Assembly: GCA_016937795.1 (NCBI GenBank) | Contig: JAFGVV010000017.1 | Coordinates: 1 to 64,000, forward strand | Reading direction: 5' to 3' | Source of the DNA: Paludibacteraceae bacterium | GTDB lineage: Bacteria; Bacteroidota; Bacteroidia; Bacteroidales; Paludibacteraceae | Length of the DNA: 64,000 nt | In this document: positions 8,374 through 19,700 of the stretch, one piece after another | Numbering within the stretch: position 1 is the first letter of the stretch | Layout of the letters: every line of letters begins with the position of its first letter | The notes under the pieces: generated by a model | Told to the model about the DNA's origin: nothing | What the model saw: the letters and a program-made list of their open reading frames with translations, nothing else | The model's database searches: none | Program-made: the position numbers and the translations under genes

Positions 8374-11300
8374 ATGAAAGAATTAGTAAACAAGATATTT
8401 ATCCTGCTTGCAATAAGCTTTTGCGGACTGACGGTGAACGCACAGAACGCTACGGATAATATTATCAGGGGGAAAGTGTATTCGGCACTCGAAGGCGGAC
8501 TTATCGGAGCAAATGTTATCGAAATAGACAAAAATGAACGTATCTATTCGTCGGCTGTAACTGATTACAATGGCGATTTCTCGATGAAAATCAAAAATCC
8601 ATCGAACAAGTTGAAGGTATCGTACGTAGGTTATAACACTCAAATTGTGAACATCGGAACCAGAAAAGTATTTAACTTCAATATGGTTGATGCTATGGCT
8701 ATTAAAGAGGTAGTGGTTAGCGCACGCAAAATGACCAACAACGGAACGCTTGACATTCCAACCCGCGAAATATCGATGGCCATGCAAACTATTAGCACCA
8801 AAGAGTTCGAAGGTCTTTCTGTTGTGTCGGTTGACGATGCTCTTCAGGGACGTATCTCTGGTCTCGACATTGTAAGTAATTCAGGCGATGCCGGCAGCGG
8901 AAGCTCTATGCGTATTCGCGGTATAACCTCCATCAACTCAAGCTCCGAACCTCTCATTGTACTTAATGGCGTAATTTTTGAAACTCCGGCAGCATCCAGC
9001 TTCGAATTTGCCACAGCCAATCAGGAACAATTTGCTGATTTGTTAAGTGTAAATGTGGACGACATCGAAAGCATAACAGTACTCAAAGATGCTGCATCCA
9101 CAGCCGTTTGGGGATCACGAGGTGCCAATGGAGTAATTTCTATTGTAACAAAAAAAGGAGTCAGAGGAAAAACCAGAGTGCAATACTCATACCGATTCTC
9201 GGGAGCTGTCCAACCTCGCGGTATGAAAATGCTTACAGGAGACGATTATACTATGTTCCTGAAAGAATCGTATTTTAATCCTACACAAAGTGACAGGACT
9301 TCGAATATTCGCGAATTGAACTACGACCCAACCTTTTCGGAATACGAAAACTATAACAACAACACCGACTGGGTACAAGCTGTCACACAATTTGGCAGCA
9401 CACACGACCATTACGTACAACTTTCGGGTGGTGGCGAACGTGCACGCTTCTTGGTTTCGGGAGGTTATTACGATCAAACAGGATCGGTAATCGGACAAAA
9501 TCTGAAACGATATTCAACCCGTATTAATCTCGATTATAATGTTTCGAGAAGAATTCGTTTCTCTTCTGAATTTTCGTTTACCGACACTAATAACAAACAA
9601 AATTACGATGGTTTATTGGGTATTGCATACAGAATTATGCCCAATATGAGTATTTATGCACAGGATGCACAGGGCAATAACACGGACAGATTTTATAAAA
9701 TGCTTCCTACTGCCTCAAATCAGCTAAACGATCAGAAAGGGATACGGAACCCGGTTGCCTCTGCAAATCTTGCTACAAAACTGACTCGTTCGGTGCGTAT
9801 TCTTCCAACATTCCGCATACAGTACGACTTGCTCGACCCTGAAGAGTCAATGTTACGATACAAAGCCTATGTAGCATTCGACGTAAACAATGGAAGTACC
9901 TACTCATTCCTGCCAAAGGAATTAACAACATCGAACTGGCAATCAACCAACGTTAACTCTTCAAACACTAACGATAGTAGAAACCTGTCGATTTCGACCG
10001 ATAATAACATAACATGGGTGCCAAAATTTGAAACAAAAGACCACTCACTTATGCTATACGGATCCTTTCAGTTAGGAATGAGTTCGTCCCGCTATCAGAA
10101 TATCAGTGCTTATGGCACACCTACAGGCCCAATTACCGGAGCAACAGCCGGTGGAAATATTAGCAACTTTGCAACAGGCCCAGGACAAGGACGCTGGATG
10201 GCTTATATGTTTATGGGGCACTACGTACTGTTCGATAAATATGTAGCAGACATCACCATCCGTCGCGACGGTAGTACTAAGTTTGGCGACGACCGCAAAT
10301 GGGGAACTTTCCCCGGAGTATCGTTTGCATGGAATGTGGCCGACGAAGATTTTATGAACTTTAGCAACGACTGGCTCAGCACTCTTAAATTCCGTCCAAG
10401 CTGGGGTATTACGGGCAATCAGCCGGGAGGTGAATATCTCTTCTATAGTCTTTATTCTGCATATAGCAGTTATGTGGACGTTCCGACAATTCGTCCGGAA
10501 AATATTCAGCTGACAGACCTTCGTTGGGAAAAAGTAAGCTCATTTAATTATGGTGTTGATTTTGGATTTTTGGATGACAAATACACTATGGACTTCAATT
10601 ATTATTCGAAACGTACAGAAGACATGCTCTTCAGAGATCTCGCAATTCCTTCTACAGCAGGTTATGGCTATTTAAGCTATCAAAATGCCGGAATAATGGA
10701 CAATGTGGGTTGGGAGCTCAATATGAATGCAAATAAAATCATCAGAGCAGGTGATTTCTCTATGGGTGTTTCGCTAAACTTTTCGAATTACGTGAATACC
10801 ATTATTGATCTAAAACAAAGTATTTTAGATAGTTACAACAAAGATTTTGATTACAGCAATGGCTCATACCTAACCCGTATACAGGAAAACAATTCCTTCG
10901 GATCGATTTACGGATTCCGTCACAAAGGCGTATATCAGTACAACGAATACGAACCCGGACGTGAAGGCATAAGTCCTTTTGCACTCGATGAAAATCGTGA
11001 TATTATCCGTGATGCTGTGGGCGATCCGGTGCGTATGACATTTGCAGCAGGCGAATCAGCCGAATACAAATTCAAAGGTGGCGATGCAATTTACGAAGAC
11101 ATTAATCATGATGGAAATATCAACGAACTTGACATTGTATATCTGGGTAACTCAAATCCATATTTCAATGGTGGATTAACTCTACGGTTCAACTACAAAC
11201 GTCTTTCGGCAAATATATTTTCAAACTTCAGGGTAGGAAACAAAATTGTAAACAGAGCACGTATGTTAGCTGAAAACATGTACAGCAACAACAACCAGGC

Positions 11301-11646
11301 TGCAAGTGTAAACTGGCGCTGGCGCAAGGATGGCGATATCACTCCTATCCCTCGTGCTCTTTATCAGAGTGGTTACAACTGGCTTGGAAGCGACAGATAT
11401 GTGGAAGATGGCTCATTTTTTCGTGTAAAAAACCTTCAGGTAAACTATATGTTCGATCCGGTAAAAGTAAAACCATTTGGCATCAACTCGCTGAGCCTTT
11501 ACCTTACCATTAACAATTTACTTACGTTTACCAATTATTCGGGTGTCGACCCTGAAGTAGGTTATGGCTCGCTAGGTGTAAGTACCGACAATAGTCAAAC
11601 CCCACGTTCACGCTCGTTTACGGCAGGTGTTTCGATAAGTTTTTAA
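8374..11646 (+). CDS. SusC/RagA family TonB-linked outer membrane protein
   Basis: 1090 aa. N-terminal carboxypeptidase-D-like regulatory domain (IRGKVYSALEGGLIGANVIE). Plug motif 'DIESITVLKDAASTAVWGSRGANGVISIVTKKG'. Ends in beta-barrel strand 'SFTAGVSISF'. Confidence 0.95.
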   Translation: MKELVNKIFILLAISFCGLTVNAQNATDNIIRGKVYSALEGGLIGANVIEIDKNERIYSSAVTDYNGDFSMKIKNPSNKLKVSYVGYNTQIVNIGTRKVFNFNMVDAMAIKEVVVSARKMTNNGTLDIPTREISMAMQTISTKEFEGLSVVSVDDALQGRISGLDIVSNSGDAGSGSSMRIRGITSINSSSEPLIVLNGVIFETPAASSFEFATANQEQFADLLSVNVDDIESITVLKDAASTAVWGSRGANGVISIVTKKGVRGKTRVQYSYRFSGAVQPRGMKMLTGDDYTMFLKESYFNPTQSDRTSNIRELNYDPTFSEYENYNNNTDWVQAVTQFGSTHDHYVQLSGGGERARFLVSGGYYDQTGSVIGQNLKRYSTRINLDYNVSRRIRFSSEFSFTDTNNKQNYDGLLGIAYRIMPNMSIYAQDAQGNNTDRFYKMLPTASNQLNDQKGIRNPVASANLATKLTRSVRILPTFRIQYDLLDPEESMLRYKAYVAFDVNNGSTYSFLPKELTTSNWQSTNVNSSNTNDSRNLSISTDNNITWVPKFETKDHSLMLYGSFQLGMSSSRYQNISAYGTPTGPITGATAGGNISNFATGPGQGRWMAYMFMGHYVLFDKYVADITIRRDGSTKFGDDRKWGTFPGVSFAWNVADEDFMNFSNDWLSTLKFRPSWGITGNQPGGEYLFYSLYSAYSSYVDVPTIRPENIQLTDLRWEKVSSFNYGVDFGFLDDKYTMDFNYYSKRTEDMLFRDLAIPSTAGYGYLSYQNAGIMDNVGWELNMNANKIIRAGDFSMGVSLNFSNYVNTIIDLKQSILDSYNKDFDYSNGSYLTRIQENNSFGSIYGFRHKGVYQYNEYEPGREGISPFALDENRDIIRDAVGDPVRMTFAAGESAEYKFKGGDAIYEDINHDGNINELDIVYLGNSNPYFNGGLTLRFNYKRLSANIFSNFRVGNKIVNRARMLAENMYSNNNQAASVNWRWRKDGDITPIPRALYQSGYNWLGSDRYVEDGSFFRVKNLQVNYMFDPVKVKPFGINSLSLYLTINNLLTFTNYSGVDPEVGYGSLGVSTDNSQTPRSRSFTAGVSISF

Positions 11647-11670
11647 TGAATTTTGAAAATCAGACAAAAA

Positions 11671-13209
11671 ATGAACAGAAAAATGAAACATATAAAATTA
11701 ATTGCAATTATAAGCATACTGGCTTCAATGACAGCATGTACCGACTGGCTATCGATTGAGCCGGAGGGGAAAATTGTAGCAGGGGACTACTGGAAACTAG
11801 AGTCGGATGTAGAAGCTGTAGTAGCTACTTGCTACCGTTCTATGATTGAAGACGACATTATAAGTCGTATGATAATTTATGGAGAACTACGATCCGACAA
11901 CCTGATTGGTGGATATGGTATCTCTGAAAATATGAAAAAAATTATTGAAGCCAACATTCAGCCAACTAACCCATACGCAAATTGGTCGTCATTTTACAAA
12001 GTAATAAACTATTGCAACATAGTAATACACTATGCTCCTACTGTAATAGACCCCAACTTTTCACAATCAGAGCTGAATGCTAAACTGGCTGAGGTAATTG
12101 CGTTGCGTGCAATGAGCTACTTTTACCTGGTGCGTGCGTTTGGTGAAGTACCTTTTGTAACAAGTGCATCGATCACCGACATTCAGGATTACAATATCCC
12201 AAAAAGTTCAGAAGATGAAATTCTTGATTATCTGGAAACCGACCTTATTAAAGCTGAAGCGTGGGCAATGACAGCATACGGAAAATTAAACGCTAACAAA
12301 GGGCGTATTACAAAAAATGCTATCAGAGCTTTACTGGCCGACATATACCTGTGGCGTAACAAATACGACGAGTGTATAGCAGCTTCGGATAGAGTCCTTG
12401 CTGATCCTCTGCTCAAAATGATTGATCCGGACGAAGAACCTTATCTGAAAATTTTTGGTCTCAAAAATTCTACTGAGAGCATTTTTGAACTCCAATTTTC
12501 GGCAAATAATTATACCTATAACTATGTGATTCAGGATTTTTATGGCAATAATGAAAATCCGGCAGGCAGACTGGTAGCACCCGAAATTGTAACTGTTGAT
12601 AATGAGATATTCACAAACACACCCGAAGTAACTGACGTACGTCGTAAAGACTATATTACACCTATGTCGAACAATAAAGTGTATCACATTTTTAAATATG
12701 CCGGTTCGCAACGTACTGAAAACTTAAACGGTACAGAGAGTTCGTACTACTATCGAGTTCCTCAGTCTCAACCTGCCAATTGGATTATATATCGGCTGAC
12801 CGATGTAATGCTTATGAAAGCTGAAGCATTGGTACAAAAAGAAAGACTCGGAGAAGCACTTAAAATAGTGAACACAACTTTCCTGCGTTCGAATCCAACA
12901 ATTACCGACACCCTGGCCATTGATGAATTCAACGACAAAGAAAAAATGGAAAAACTTGTATTAGTGGAACGTCAACGCGAACTAATGTTCGAAGGTAAAC
13001 GTTGGTTCGATCTTATGCGTATGGCTCGCCGCGATGGCAAAACCAACCGTTTGGTTGAAACCATAACCCGAAAACTTACTGAAAACCAAAGTTTGGTAAG
13101 TAGCAAAATGAAGGTGATGGATGCATTATATTTCCCAATTCACGAAAGTGAGATAGATGCCAATCCAAACCTTAAACAAAATCCGTTTTACGAATCGAAG
13201 TTCAAATAA
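11671..13209 (+). CDS. RagB/SusD family nutrient uptake outer membrane lipoprotein
   Basis: ORF track starts at a TTG (11653); ATG at 11671 preferred. Lipobox 'SMTAC'. SusD hallmarks 'ALRAMSYFYLVRAFGEVPFV' and 'ERQRELMFEGKRWFDLMR'. Confidence 0.93.
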   Translation: MNRKMKHIKLIAIISILASMTACTDWLSIEPEGKIVAGDYWKLESDVEAVVATCYRSMIEDDIISRMIIYGELRSDNLIGGYGISENMKKIIEANIQPTNPYANWSSFYKVINYCNIVIHYAPTVIDPNFSQSELNAKLAEVIALRAMSYFYLVRAFGEVPFVTSASITDIQDYNIPKSSEDEILDYLETDLIKAEAWAMTAYGKLNANKGRITKNAIRALLADIYLWRNKYDECIAASDRVLADPLLKMIDPDEEPYLKIFGLKNSTESIFELQFSANNYTYNYVIQDFYGNNENPAGRLVAPEIVTVDNEIFTNTPEVTDVRRKDYITPMSNNKVYHIFKYAGSQRTENLNGTESSYYYRVPQSQPANWIIYRLTDVMLMKAEALVQKERLGEALKIVNTTFLRSNPTITDTLAIDEFNDKEKMEKLVLVERQRELMFEGKRWFDLMRMARRDGKTNRLVETITRKLTENQSLVSSKMKVMDALYFPIHESEIDANPNLKQNPFYESKFK

Positions 13210-13245
13210 GAAGACAAATACTTCAGAAAAAAACACATGATATAT

Positions 13246-15123
13246 ATGAAACAGAATATCAGATTAAAAGTCAAAGCCGTTTTGAAGAAAACAGCATTAT
13301 TCGCTCTCGTAGCTTTCTTTGCCTACGGTTGCAAACCAGAGATCGACGAACGCTTCATAACCACATTCACCGGCGATATGATATATTCGTATCTGAAAAA
13401 AGATAGTGCCAACTATAGTGAATATGTAAAATTAGTAGACATGGCAGGACTGAAAGGCATGCTCAGTGCTTATGGCGAGTATACCTGCCTGGCACCTACT
13501 AACGAAGCTTTTGACCTATACTACAAATCGAGAGGTAATCAGTTTACACGCGATAGCTTGAATAACGAAGAACTGAATTATCTGGTGCGTACGCATATTA
13601 TAAATATGAAGTATCTTACCGAAAGCCTCTCCGATGGAGTTATTCCAAATGTAAATATGAACGACCGTGTAATCGAGATCCTTTTCGACAGTGATAGCAT
13701 TACCGGAAAATCAAAAATTCTCCTGAACAGCAACTCCGAAATGGTGGAAAAAGACATTGAGGTTTACAATGGTGTAATTCATGCCATTAACCGCGTATTA
13801 ACACCCTCGATGGCTCAGTTGCCCGACCTGATTGCAGCCGAAAACGACCTGACAATATTCAGCGCAGCGCTCAAACTTACCGGTATGAATGACTCACTGC
13901 TTCTGATTGAAGATAAAACTTATGACCCTGATTTATATCAATACAAGGATGAGTACGAAACATACACTATACCCTGCCCTCCTACGCGCAAGTATGGTTA
14001 TACCGCCTTTGTCGAATCTGATGAACTGTTCATGAAAAATGGGATTAACTCAATTGAGGATCTCGTTGCTAAAGCCGAAGAATGGTACCCTTCGCCTGGT
14101 TACGAAAACAATTTCACTAACCGAAACAATAGCCTGAATAAATTTATTTCGTATCATTTAGTCGAGAAAGTTGTAAACTCAAACCAATTCTTCTTCAACG
14201 TAAGTGCAGCTAAAAACACCGAACTATACGAATTCCTCGAAACCATGTTCACACATCGTATTATGAAAGTTTCGAACAAACGTATCACAAGTGGCATGGC
14301 AGCAATGATTAACCCCGACAGCGAAGACGAACTTTATGTTACTAATCGTTCGAAAACTACTGTGAATGGTGTGATACATTATCTACACAAAATACTTCGA
14401 TATACCGACAATGTGGAATATATGCTTTCGAATACCCGCATTCGCTTCGACTTCTCGTCGCTTATGCCCGAAATGCACAACAACAACCTGCGTATGTCGA
14501 ACTCACAAAATAACTCGAGTGGCGACCGTTTTGGTATACCTCCGGGATATTTCAAATATATTAACCAAACTAAGGATACACGTTTTATTTATCTGGCAGG
14601 TAAAGACCGTTTGTGGCACAACTATCAGGCCGATGAAATGATGGGACTTGGGACTTACGATCTGACTGTTCGTTTACTTCCTGTACCTCCCGGAACATAC
14701 GAACTGCGTTTCGGTTATTCAGGAAGTAGTGCGCGAAGTGTTACCCAGATTTATGTGGATGGTAAACCCATCGGAATTCCGCTCGATTTACGTATGACTA
14801 AAAGCAATCCAAAAATCGGCTGGGTACCCGATATCGAAACCGATGACAACGGTGTTGAAATTGACAAAGCTATGCGTAACCGTGGTTTTATGAATGCGCC
14901 TGTGACAATGGTTATTGGTCAAAACTCGAAGCCACTACGCGACGAACCATATCCAATGCGTCGTATTGTGGGTACATTTACTTTCGATAGTTACGAACCG
15001 CATTATATCAGATTCCGTTCGGTACTTGAAAATCCAAAAGCACAAGCCATGATGGACTATTTTGAGTATGTCCCTAAAAGTGTATATGCTCCTCCGGGTG
15101 GCGAACCAGAAACAAGAGACTAA
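13246..15123 (+). CDS. Fasciclin domain-containing lipoprotein with C-terminal beta-sandwich-like region
   Basis: ORF 13237-15123, second ATG at 13246 likely. Lipobox 'FFAYGC'. FAS1 signatures 'YTCLAPTNEAFDLYYKSRG' and 'VYNGVIHAINRVLTP'. Confidence 0.8.
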   Translation: MKQNIRLKVKAVLKKTALFALVAFFAYGCKPEIDERFITTFTGDMIYSYLKKDSANYSEYVKLVDMAGLKGMLSAYGEYTCLAPTNEAFDLYYKSRGNQFTRDSLNNEELNYLVRTHIINMKYLTESLSDGVIPNVNMNDRVIEILFDSDSITGKSKILLNSNSEMVEKDIEVYNGVIHAINRVLTPSMAQLPDLIAAENDLTIFSAALKLTGMNDSLLLIEDKTYDPDLYQYKDEYETYTIPCPPTRKYGYTAFVESDELFMKNGINSIEDLVAKAEEWYPSPGYENNFTNRNNSLNKFISYHLVEKVVNSNQFFFNVSAAKNTELYEFLETMFTHRIMKVSNKRITSGMAAMINPDSEDELYVTNRSKTTVNGVIHYLHKILRYTDNVEYMLSNTRIRFDFSSLMPEMHNNNLRMSNSQNNSSGDRFGIPPGYFKYINQTKDTRFIYLAGKDRLWHNYQADEMMGLGTYDLTVRLLPVPPGTYELRFGYSGSSARSVTQIYVDGKPIGIPLDLRMTKSNPKIGWVPDIETDDNGVEIDKAMRNRGFMNAPVTMVIGQNSKPLRDEPYPMRRIVGTFTFDSYEPHYIRFRSVLENPKAQAMMDYFEYVPKSVYAPPGGEPETRD

Positions 15124-15198
15124 TACATTTATTATATAGATCTTATCATTCAAGATTTATCAGGTTTATGATTAATTGACCAATAAAAATATTTACAC

Positions 15199-16788
15199 AT
15201 GAAGATAAAATATAGAAATATCGGTTTGCTGTTAATCCTTTTCGTTTCGGTGCTGTTTACAGCCTGCGAAAACGAAAAATGGAATGAACACTATCGTATC
15301 GACCCCAGCATTGTATCGGAAAAAAACCTTTGGGAAACCATTGAATCGAATCCCGAATACTCAATTTTCGCATGGGCTGTAAAGAAAACAGGTTTCGATA
15401 AAATGTTATCAAGCTCACAGATGTTTAGTATATGGCTGCCCGACAATATAGCAGCGGCCCATATCGACACCACCGACAACAACATTGACAAAGAAATATT
15501 GCTGCGCGAATTTGTACAAAATCACATTGCCCGTTTCAGTTATCCGGCCTCAGGCCTGAAAGAAAGTCGCATTTTACTTATGAATAAAAAAGTAATTACT
15601 TTCAAACATGAAAACTCTGACTTTCTGATTGAAGGCATCAGACTTAAAACTAAGAATATTGTCACAGCTAATGGTATTATTCATATAATTGAAACACCAA
15701 TCCCCTTTTTTAGCAACTTATGGGAATATTTATCGAAAGACCAGGAACTCGATTCGATAAAAAATTATCTTTTTTCGTTCAACGAGTTGTATTTTGATGC
15801 CAACAAAAGTATCCCCGGCGATGTAAATGAGAATGGTGAAACTGTATATCTCGATTCTGTGATTTACAATTATAACATTATGTTCAGGCAACTTGGTGCT
15901 ATTAACAACGAGGACAGCACATATTCAGTTATTTTTCCAACCAATAGTGCATGGGTAAAAGGTTACGATGATGTTAAAAGCTATTATAATTATTTCTCAA
16001 CGCCTGAAACACAAATTACTGCTGACACTCTTCAGCGTAAGCATACGCTCAGAGCACTCACACAGGACCTTGTATTCAGCCATACCAAGCAGCAAATGGA
16101 TGCAGACACACTTATTTCCACAAACCGGAATAAGTTTTATAAACCTTTCGAACAGGCATTTACTTCCTTCCCCGCAAGTAATGGTATGATTTACATGACC
16201 AATGAAATAAAATACAATTCCTGGGAATCATGGAACAAAGAAATTAAGATTGAGGCCGAACGCTCATCGGGCCGCATTAACACCTGGTCGAGTTTGTACG
16301 AACGTACATACAATGATATCGAATTGGTGGTATCGAACAATCGATTCGTTGAAGTTACACCTACCACATCATCAGTAAATCCTACAGTTACATTTGAAGT
16401 TCCGAATACATTATCGGGCGAACTTAATCCCGATTCAACAATAAATAAAGGTACTGCTTATAATGTATATTGTATTTTTGCACCAAATAAACTAAAAACT
16501 CCTTCGCCAAAACCTAATAAAGTAACATTTACGCTTACTTTTCAGTCGAGCGATAGAGGTCGTGTAGTAAATGTGAACTTCACAAATCAAAGTGCAGGGT
16601 TCATAACCGATCCTGAACAAATGACAAAAGTGCTGATCGCATCAAAAGTAACATTTCCCTACGCGGAATACGGACTGGAAACTCCCAACGTGAAGCTAAA
16701 AGTAAATAGTAATGTAAGTTCAAAAGAAACGGCTACTTACACCAGAGATATGTTAATCGATTGTATAATATTTGAACCAGTACGATAA
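15199..16788 (+). CDS. Fasciclin domain-containing lipoprotein with C-terminal beta-sandwich-like region
   Basis: 529 aa. Lipobox 'VLFTAC'. FAS1-like 'FDKMLSSSQMFSIWLPDNIAAAHID', 'IVTANGIIHIIETPIPF' and 'SVIFPTNSAW'. Confidence 0.75.
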   Translation: MKIKYRNIGLLLILFVSVLFTACENEKWNEHYRIDPSIVSEKNLWETIESNPEYSIFAWAVKKTGFDKMLSSSQMFSIWLPDNIAAAHIDTTDNNIDKEILLREFVQNHIARFSYPASGLKESRILLMNKKVITFKHENSDFLIEGIRLKTKNIVTANGIIHIIETPIPFFSNLWEYLSKDQELDSIKNYLFSFNELYFDANKSIPGDVNENGETVYLDSVIYNYNIMFRQLGAINNEDSTYSVIFPTNSAWVKGYDDVKSYYNYFSTPETQITADTLQRKHTLRALTQDLVFSHTKQQMDADTLISTNRNKFYKPFEQAFTSFPASNGMIYMTNEIKYNSWESWNKEIKIEAERSSGRINTWSSLYERTYNDIELVVSNNRFVEVTPTTSSVNPTVTFEVPNTLSGELNPDSTINKGTAYNVYCIFAPNKLKTPSPKPNKVTFTLTFQSSDRGRVVNVNFTNQSAGFITDPEQMTKVLIASKVTFPYAEYGLETPNVKLKVNSNVSSKETATYTRDMLIDCIIFEPVR

Positions 16789-16794
16789 TAAGAT

Positions 16795-19700
16795 ATGAAA
16801 ATTTCAAAACTGAAAAGCAGCATACATTTATTTAAATGTAGTTTATTTGCAATACTGGTGGGAAGTACGGTTCCGGTATTTGCACAAACAACAGCAAATG
16901 AACAAAAAAAGGTGGTAATTGCCACTGACTCTGTCACAGGTAAAGTGATCGATGCAGTGACAAAGAACCCATTGGCAGGAGCACGCATTAATACAACTGA
17001 CCCACGATTCTCAGCAATGACGGACGAAAATGGTAATTATAGCATAAAAATTCCGAAATTTCTGAACACACTGATTGTATCGGCTCCGGGATTCGATAAA
17101 AAAGAAGTATCTGTTTATAGCGGACAACAAACGAAAAATGTAAGCATATACCCCTCAGTATTCGACAATGTATTTGCCGACGAAGTTGGTGTTTATGGCA
17201 CCAAACGAAAAACTACCATCTCTACAGCCATGAACTCATTTATACTCGATAACCAATCGTCGTACACAGTAGACAATGAGTTGAAAAAGCAAATGGCAGG
17301 AGATATTTACCTTAGCACTCACTCGGGAACTCCCGGAGCAGGTGCACGAATGCTTATAAGAGGTATCAACTCCCTTAACTCAAACACGCAACCACTTATT
17401 GTAGTCGATGGGGTGATTTTCGACAACCTGAACGAACGTAATTCACTACACCAGGGAAATTTCTTAAATCCGCTATCGGGTATCGACATGAATGATATTG
17501 AAAGCGTAACTGTGCTGAAAGATGGAACATCGATGTATGGCAGCAAAGGTGGAAATGGGGTAATTCTGATCAACACAAAACGTGGACGTAGCATGGCTAC
17601 AAAAATAACTGTGTCTGGCATGTTGGGCTACAACCAGCAACCTCTAGTAACACCTATGATGAATGCCGATCAGTATCGTATTTATCTGAGCGATTTACTT
17701 AAAAACAAAGATGCCAGCGATGCTCTGAGCGAACAGCACTTTTTGAACAACGACCCTGATTTTATTTATTACAACAAATATCACAACAGCACACAGTGGT
17801 CGGATGGAGTTTACCGCAATGGCTCTACTCAAAGTTACAATGTTGCAGTGAATGGAGGTGACGAAATTGCGCTTTACAACCTTTCAATCGGACTAACAAA
17901 TGCACTAAGCACACTCGAAAACAACGACTTCAACCGCATCAATGCAAGATTTAATTCAGATATTAATCTGACTGACAAACTAAATACTGTATTCGATATT
18001 TCATATTTGCAATCGACCCGCAAACTGCGCAACGATGGTATTGCCGAAAATTATCGTTCGCAAATCAATTCACCGGGTTTCTTGTCCTTAATCAAATCGC
18101 CATTTCTGAGTCCTTATCAGTACAGCAACGACCGTGCACTGACAACCAAACTTGAGGATTATGACTTTTTGAAAATAGCAAATCCTTATGCAATTCTTGA
18201 GTATGGTATCGGTCACTCGCAACAGACAAACTTTAATCTTTCAGTCGTTCCTGAATATACTCTGAATAAAAATCTTAGCATAAGCTCGCGTTTCAGTTTC
18301 TCGATGATAAATTTATCGGAAAATATGTACAGTCCTATGTATGGTGTAGCTCCATACATTGAAGAGGAAAACAAAATGATTTCGAATAACCATGTAAAAA
18401 CACAGTTTGCCCGTCAGACTTCATTACTAAGCGACACCCGTGTCAAATGGGGAAAATCTGTGGAGGAACACGATTTAAAACTAAATGCAGGTTTACGCTA
18501 CATGACCGATTCGTACAAAGCCGAATATGCCGAAGGACACAACACAGGTAGTGATCAGGTTCGCGAAATGTCGGGTAGTTTGCTCTACAAAGCTGTGGAT
18601 GGCGCCGACGACCCCTATAAACTGCTGACTTACTACGGTGTATTTAACTATGGCTTTCGCGATAAATACTTTGCTGAAGCTGCTATATCGCTCGAAACAA
18701 GCTCACGTTTTGGAAACAAAACAAATTCGGGGTTGAATATGCTTGGCGTAAGTTGGGCTGTATTCCCCTCGCTCAACGTAGCTTGGCTTATAAGTGCAGA
18801 AGATTTTATGCAATCGGTAAATTTTGTTGACATGCTTAAACTTCGTTCTGGTATAGGAGCTTCCGGTAACGACGACATAGAAAGTACTGCTGCACGCACT
18901 TATTTTAATGCTGTAAAGTTTGGCCAGAACATCACAGGTGTTCAGTTACATAATATTGCAAACCCTGCTATCCAGTGGGAAACTGTAATCCGCAGAAATG
19001 CAGGCCTTGATGCTGCCATTCTCAACAACCGTTTGTCGTTATCGTTTGATGTGTATAACAACAGTACGAATAATTTATTAGTACTGAAAACACCGGCACC
19101 ATACAGTGGCATGGGTACATACTGGACTAACGATGGTAAACTTTCGAACTTTGGTTACGAAGGTGCATTCAATGCACGTATAATAAGCACTAAAAACATC
19201 AACGTAACATTGGGTGCAAGTATATCAGCTTACAAAAATGAAATACTTGCACTTGCCGATGGAGATTATCTAACCAAGGTTTACGGAGCTGAAATTCTCA
19301 CAGCTGTAAACCAACCTATCGGACAATTTTACGGCTACCAAACAAATGGTGTGTATAGCACAGCCGAAGAAGCAGCTCTTGATGGCTTATCTATTCCAAA
19401 AAGCAACGGTGAACTAATAGCTCTCGAAGCCGGCGATATGAGATTTATTGACAAAAACAATGACAAAGTTATCGACGACCAAGACAAAGTGGTAATTGGA
19501 AATAGTAATCCCGATTTCTTCGGGGCAATCAATGCTGGTATGAAATACAAAAACCTGGGCATACAGCTTGTTTTCAACTACAATTATGGAAACGACATTT
19601 ACAATTACCTGCGCTCACAACTCGAGAACGGCAGTACATTCAGTAATCAGAGCATGGCCATGAACAATCGTTGGATTAACGAAGGTAGTATTACCAATAT

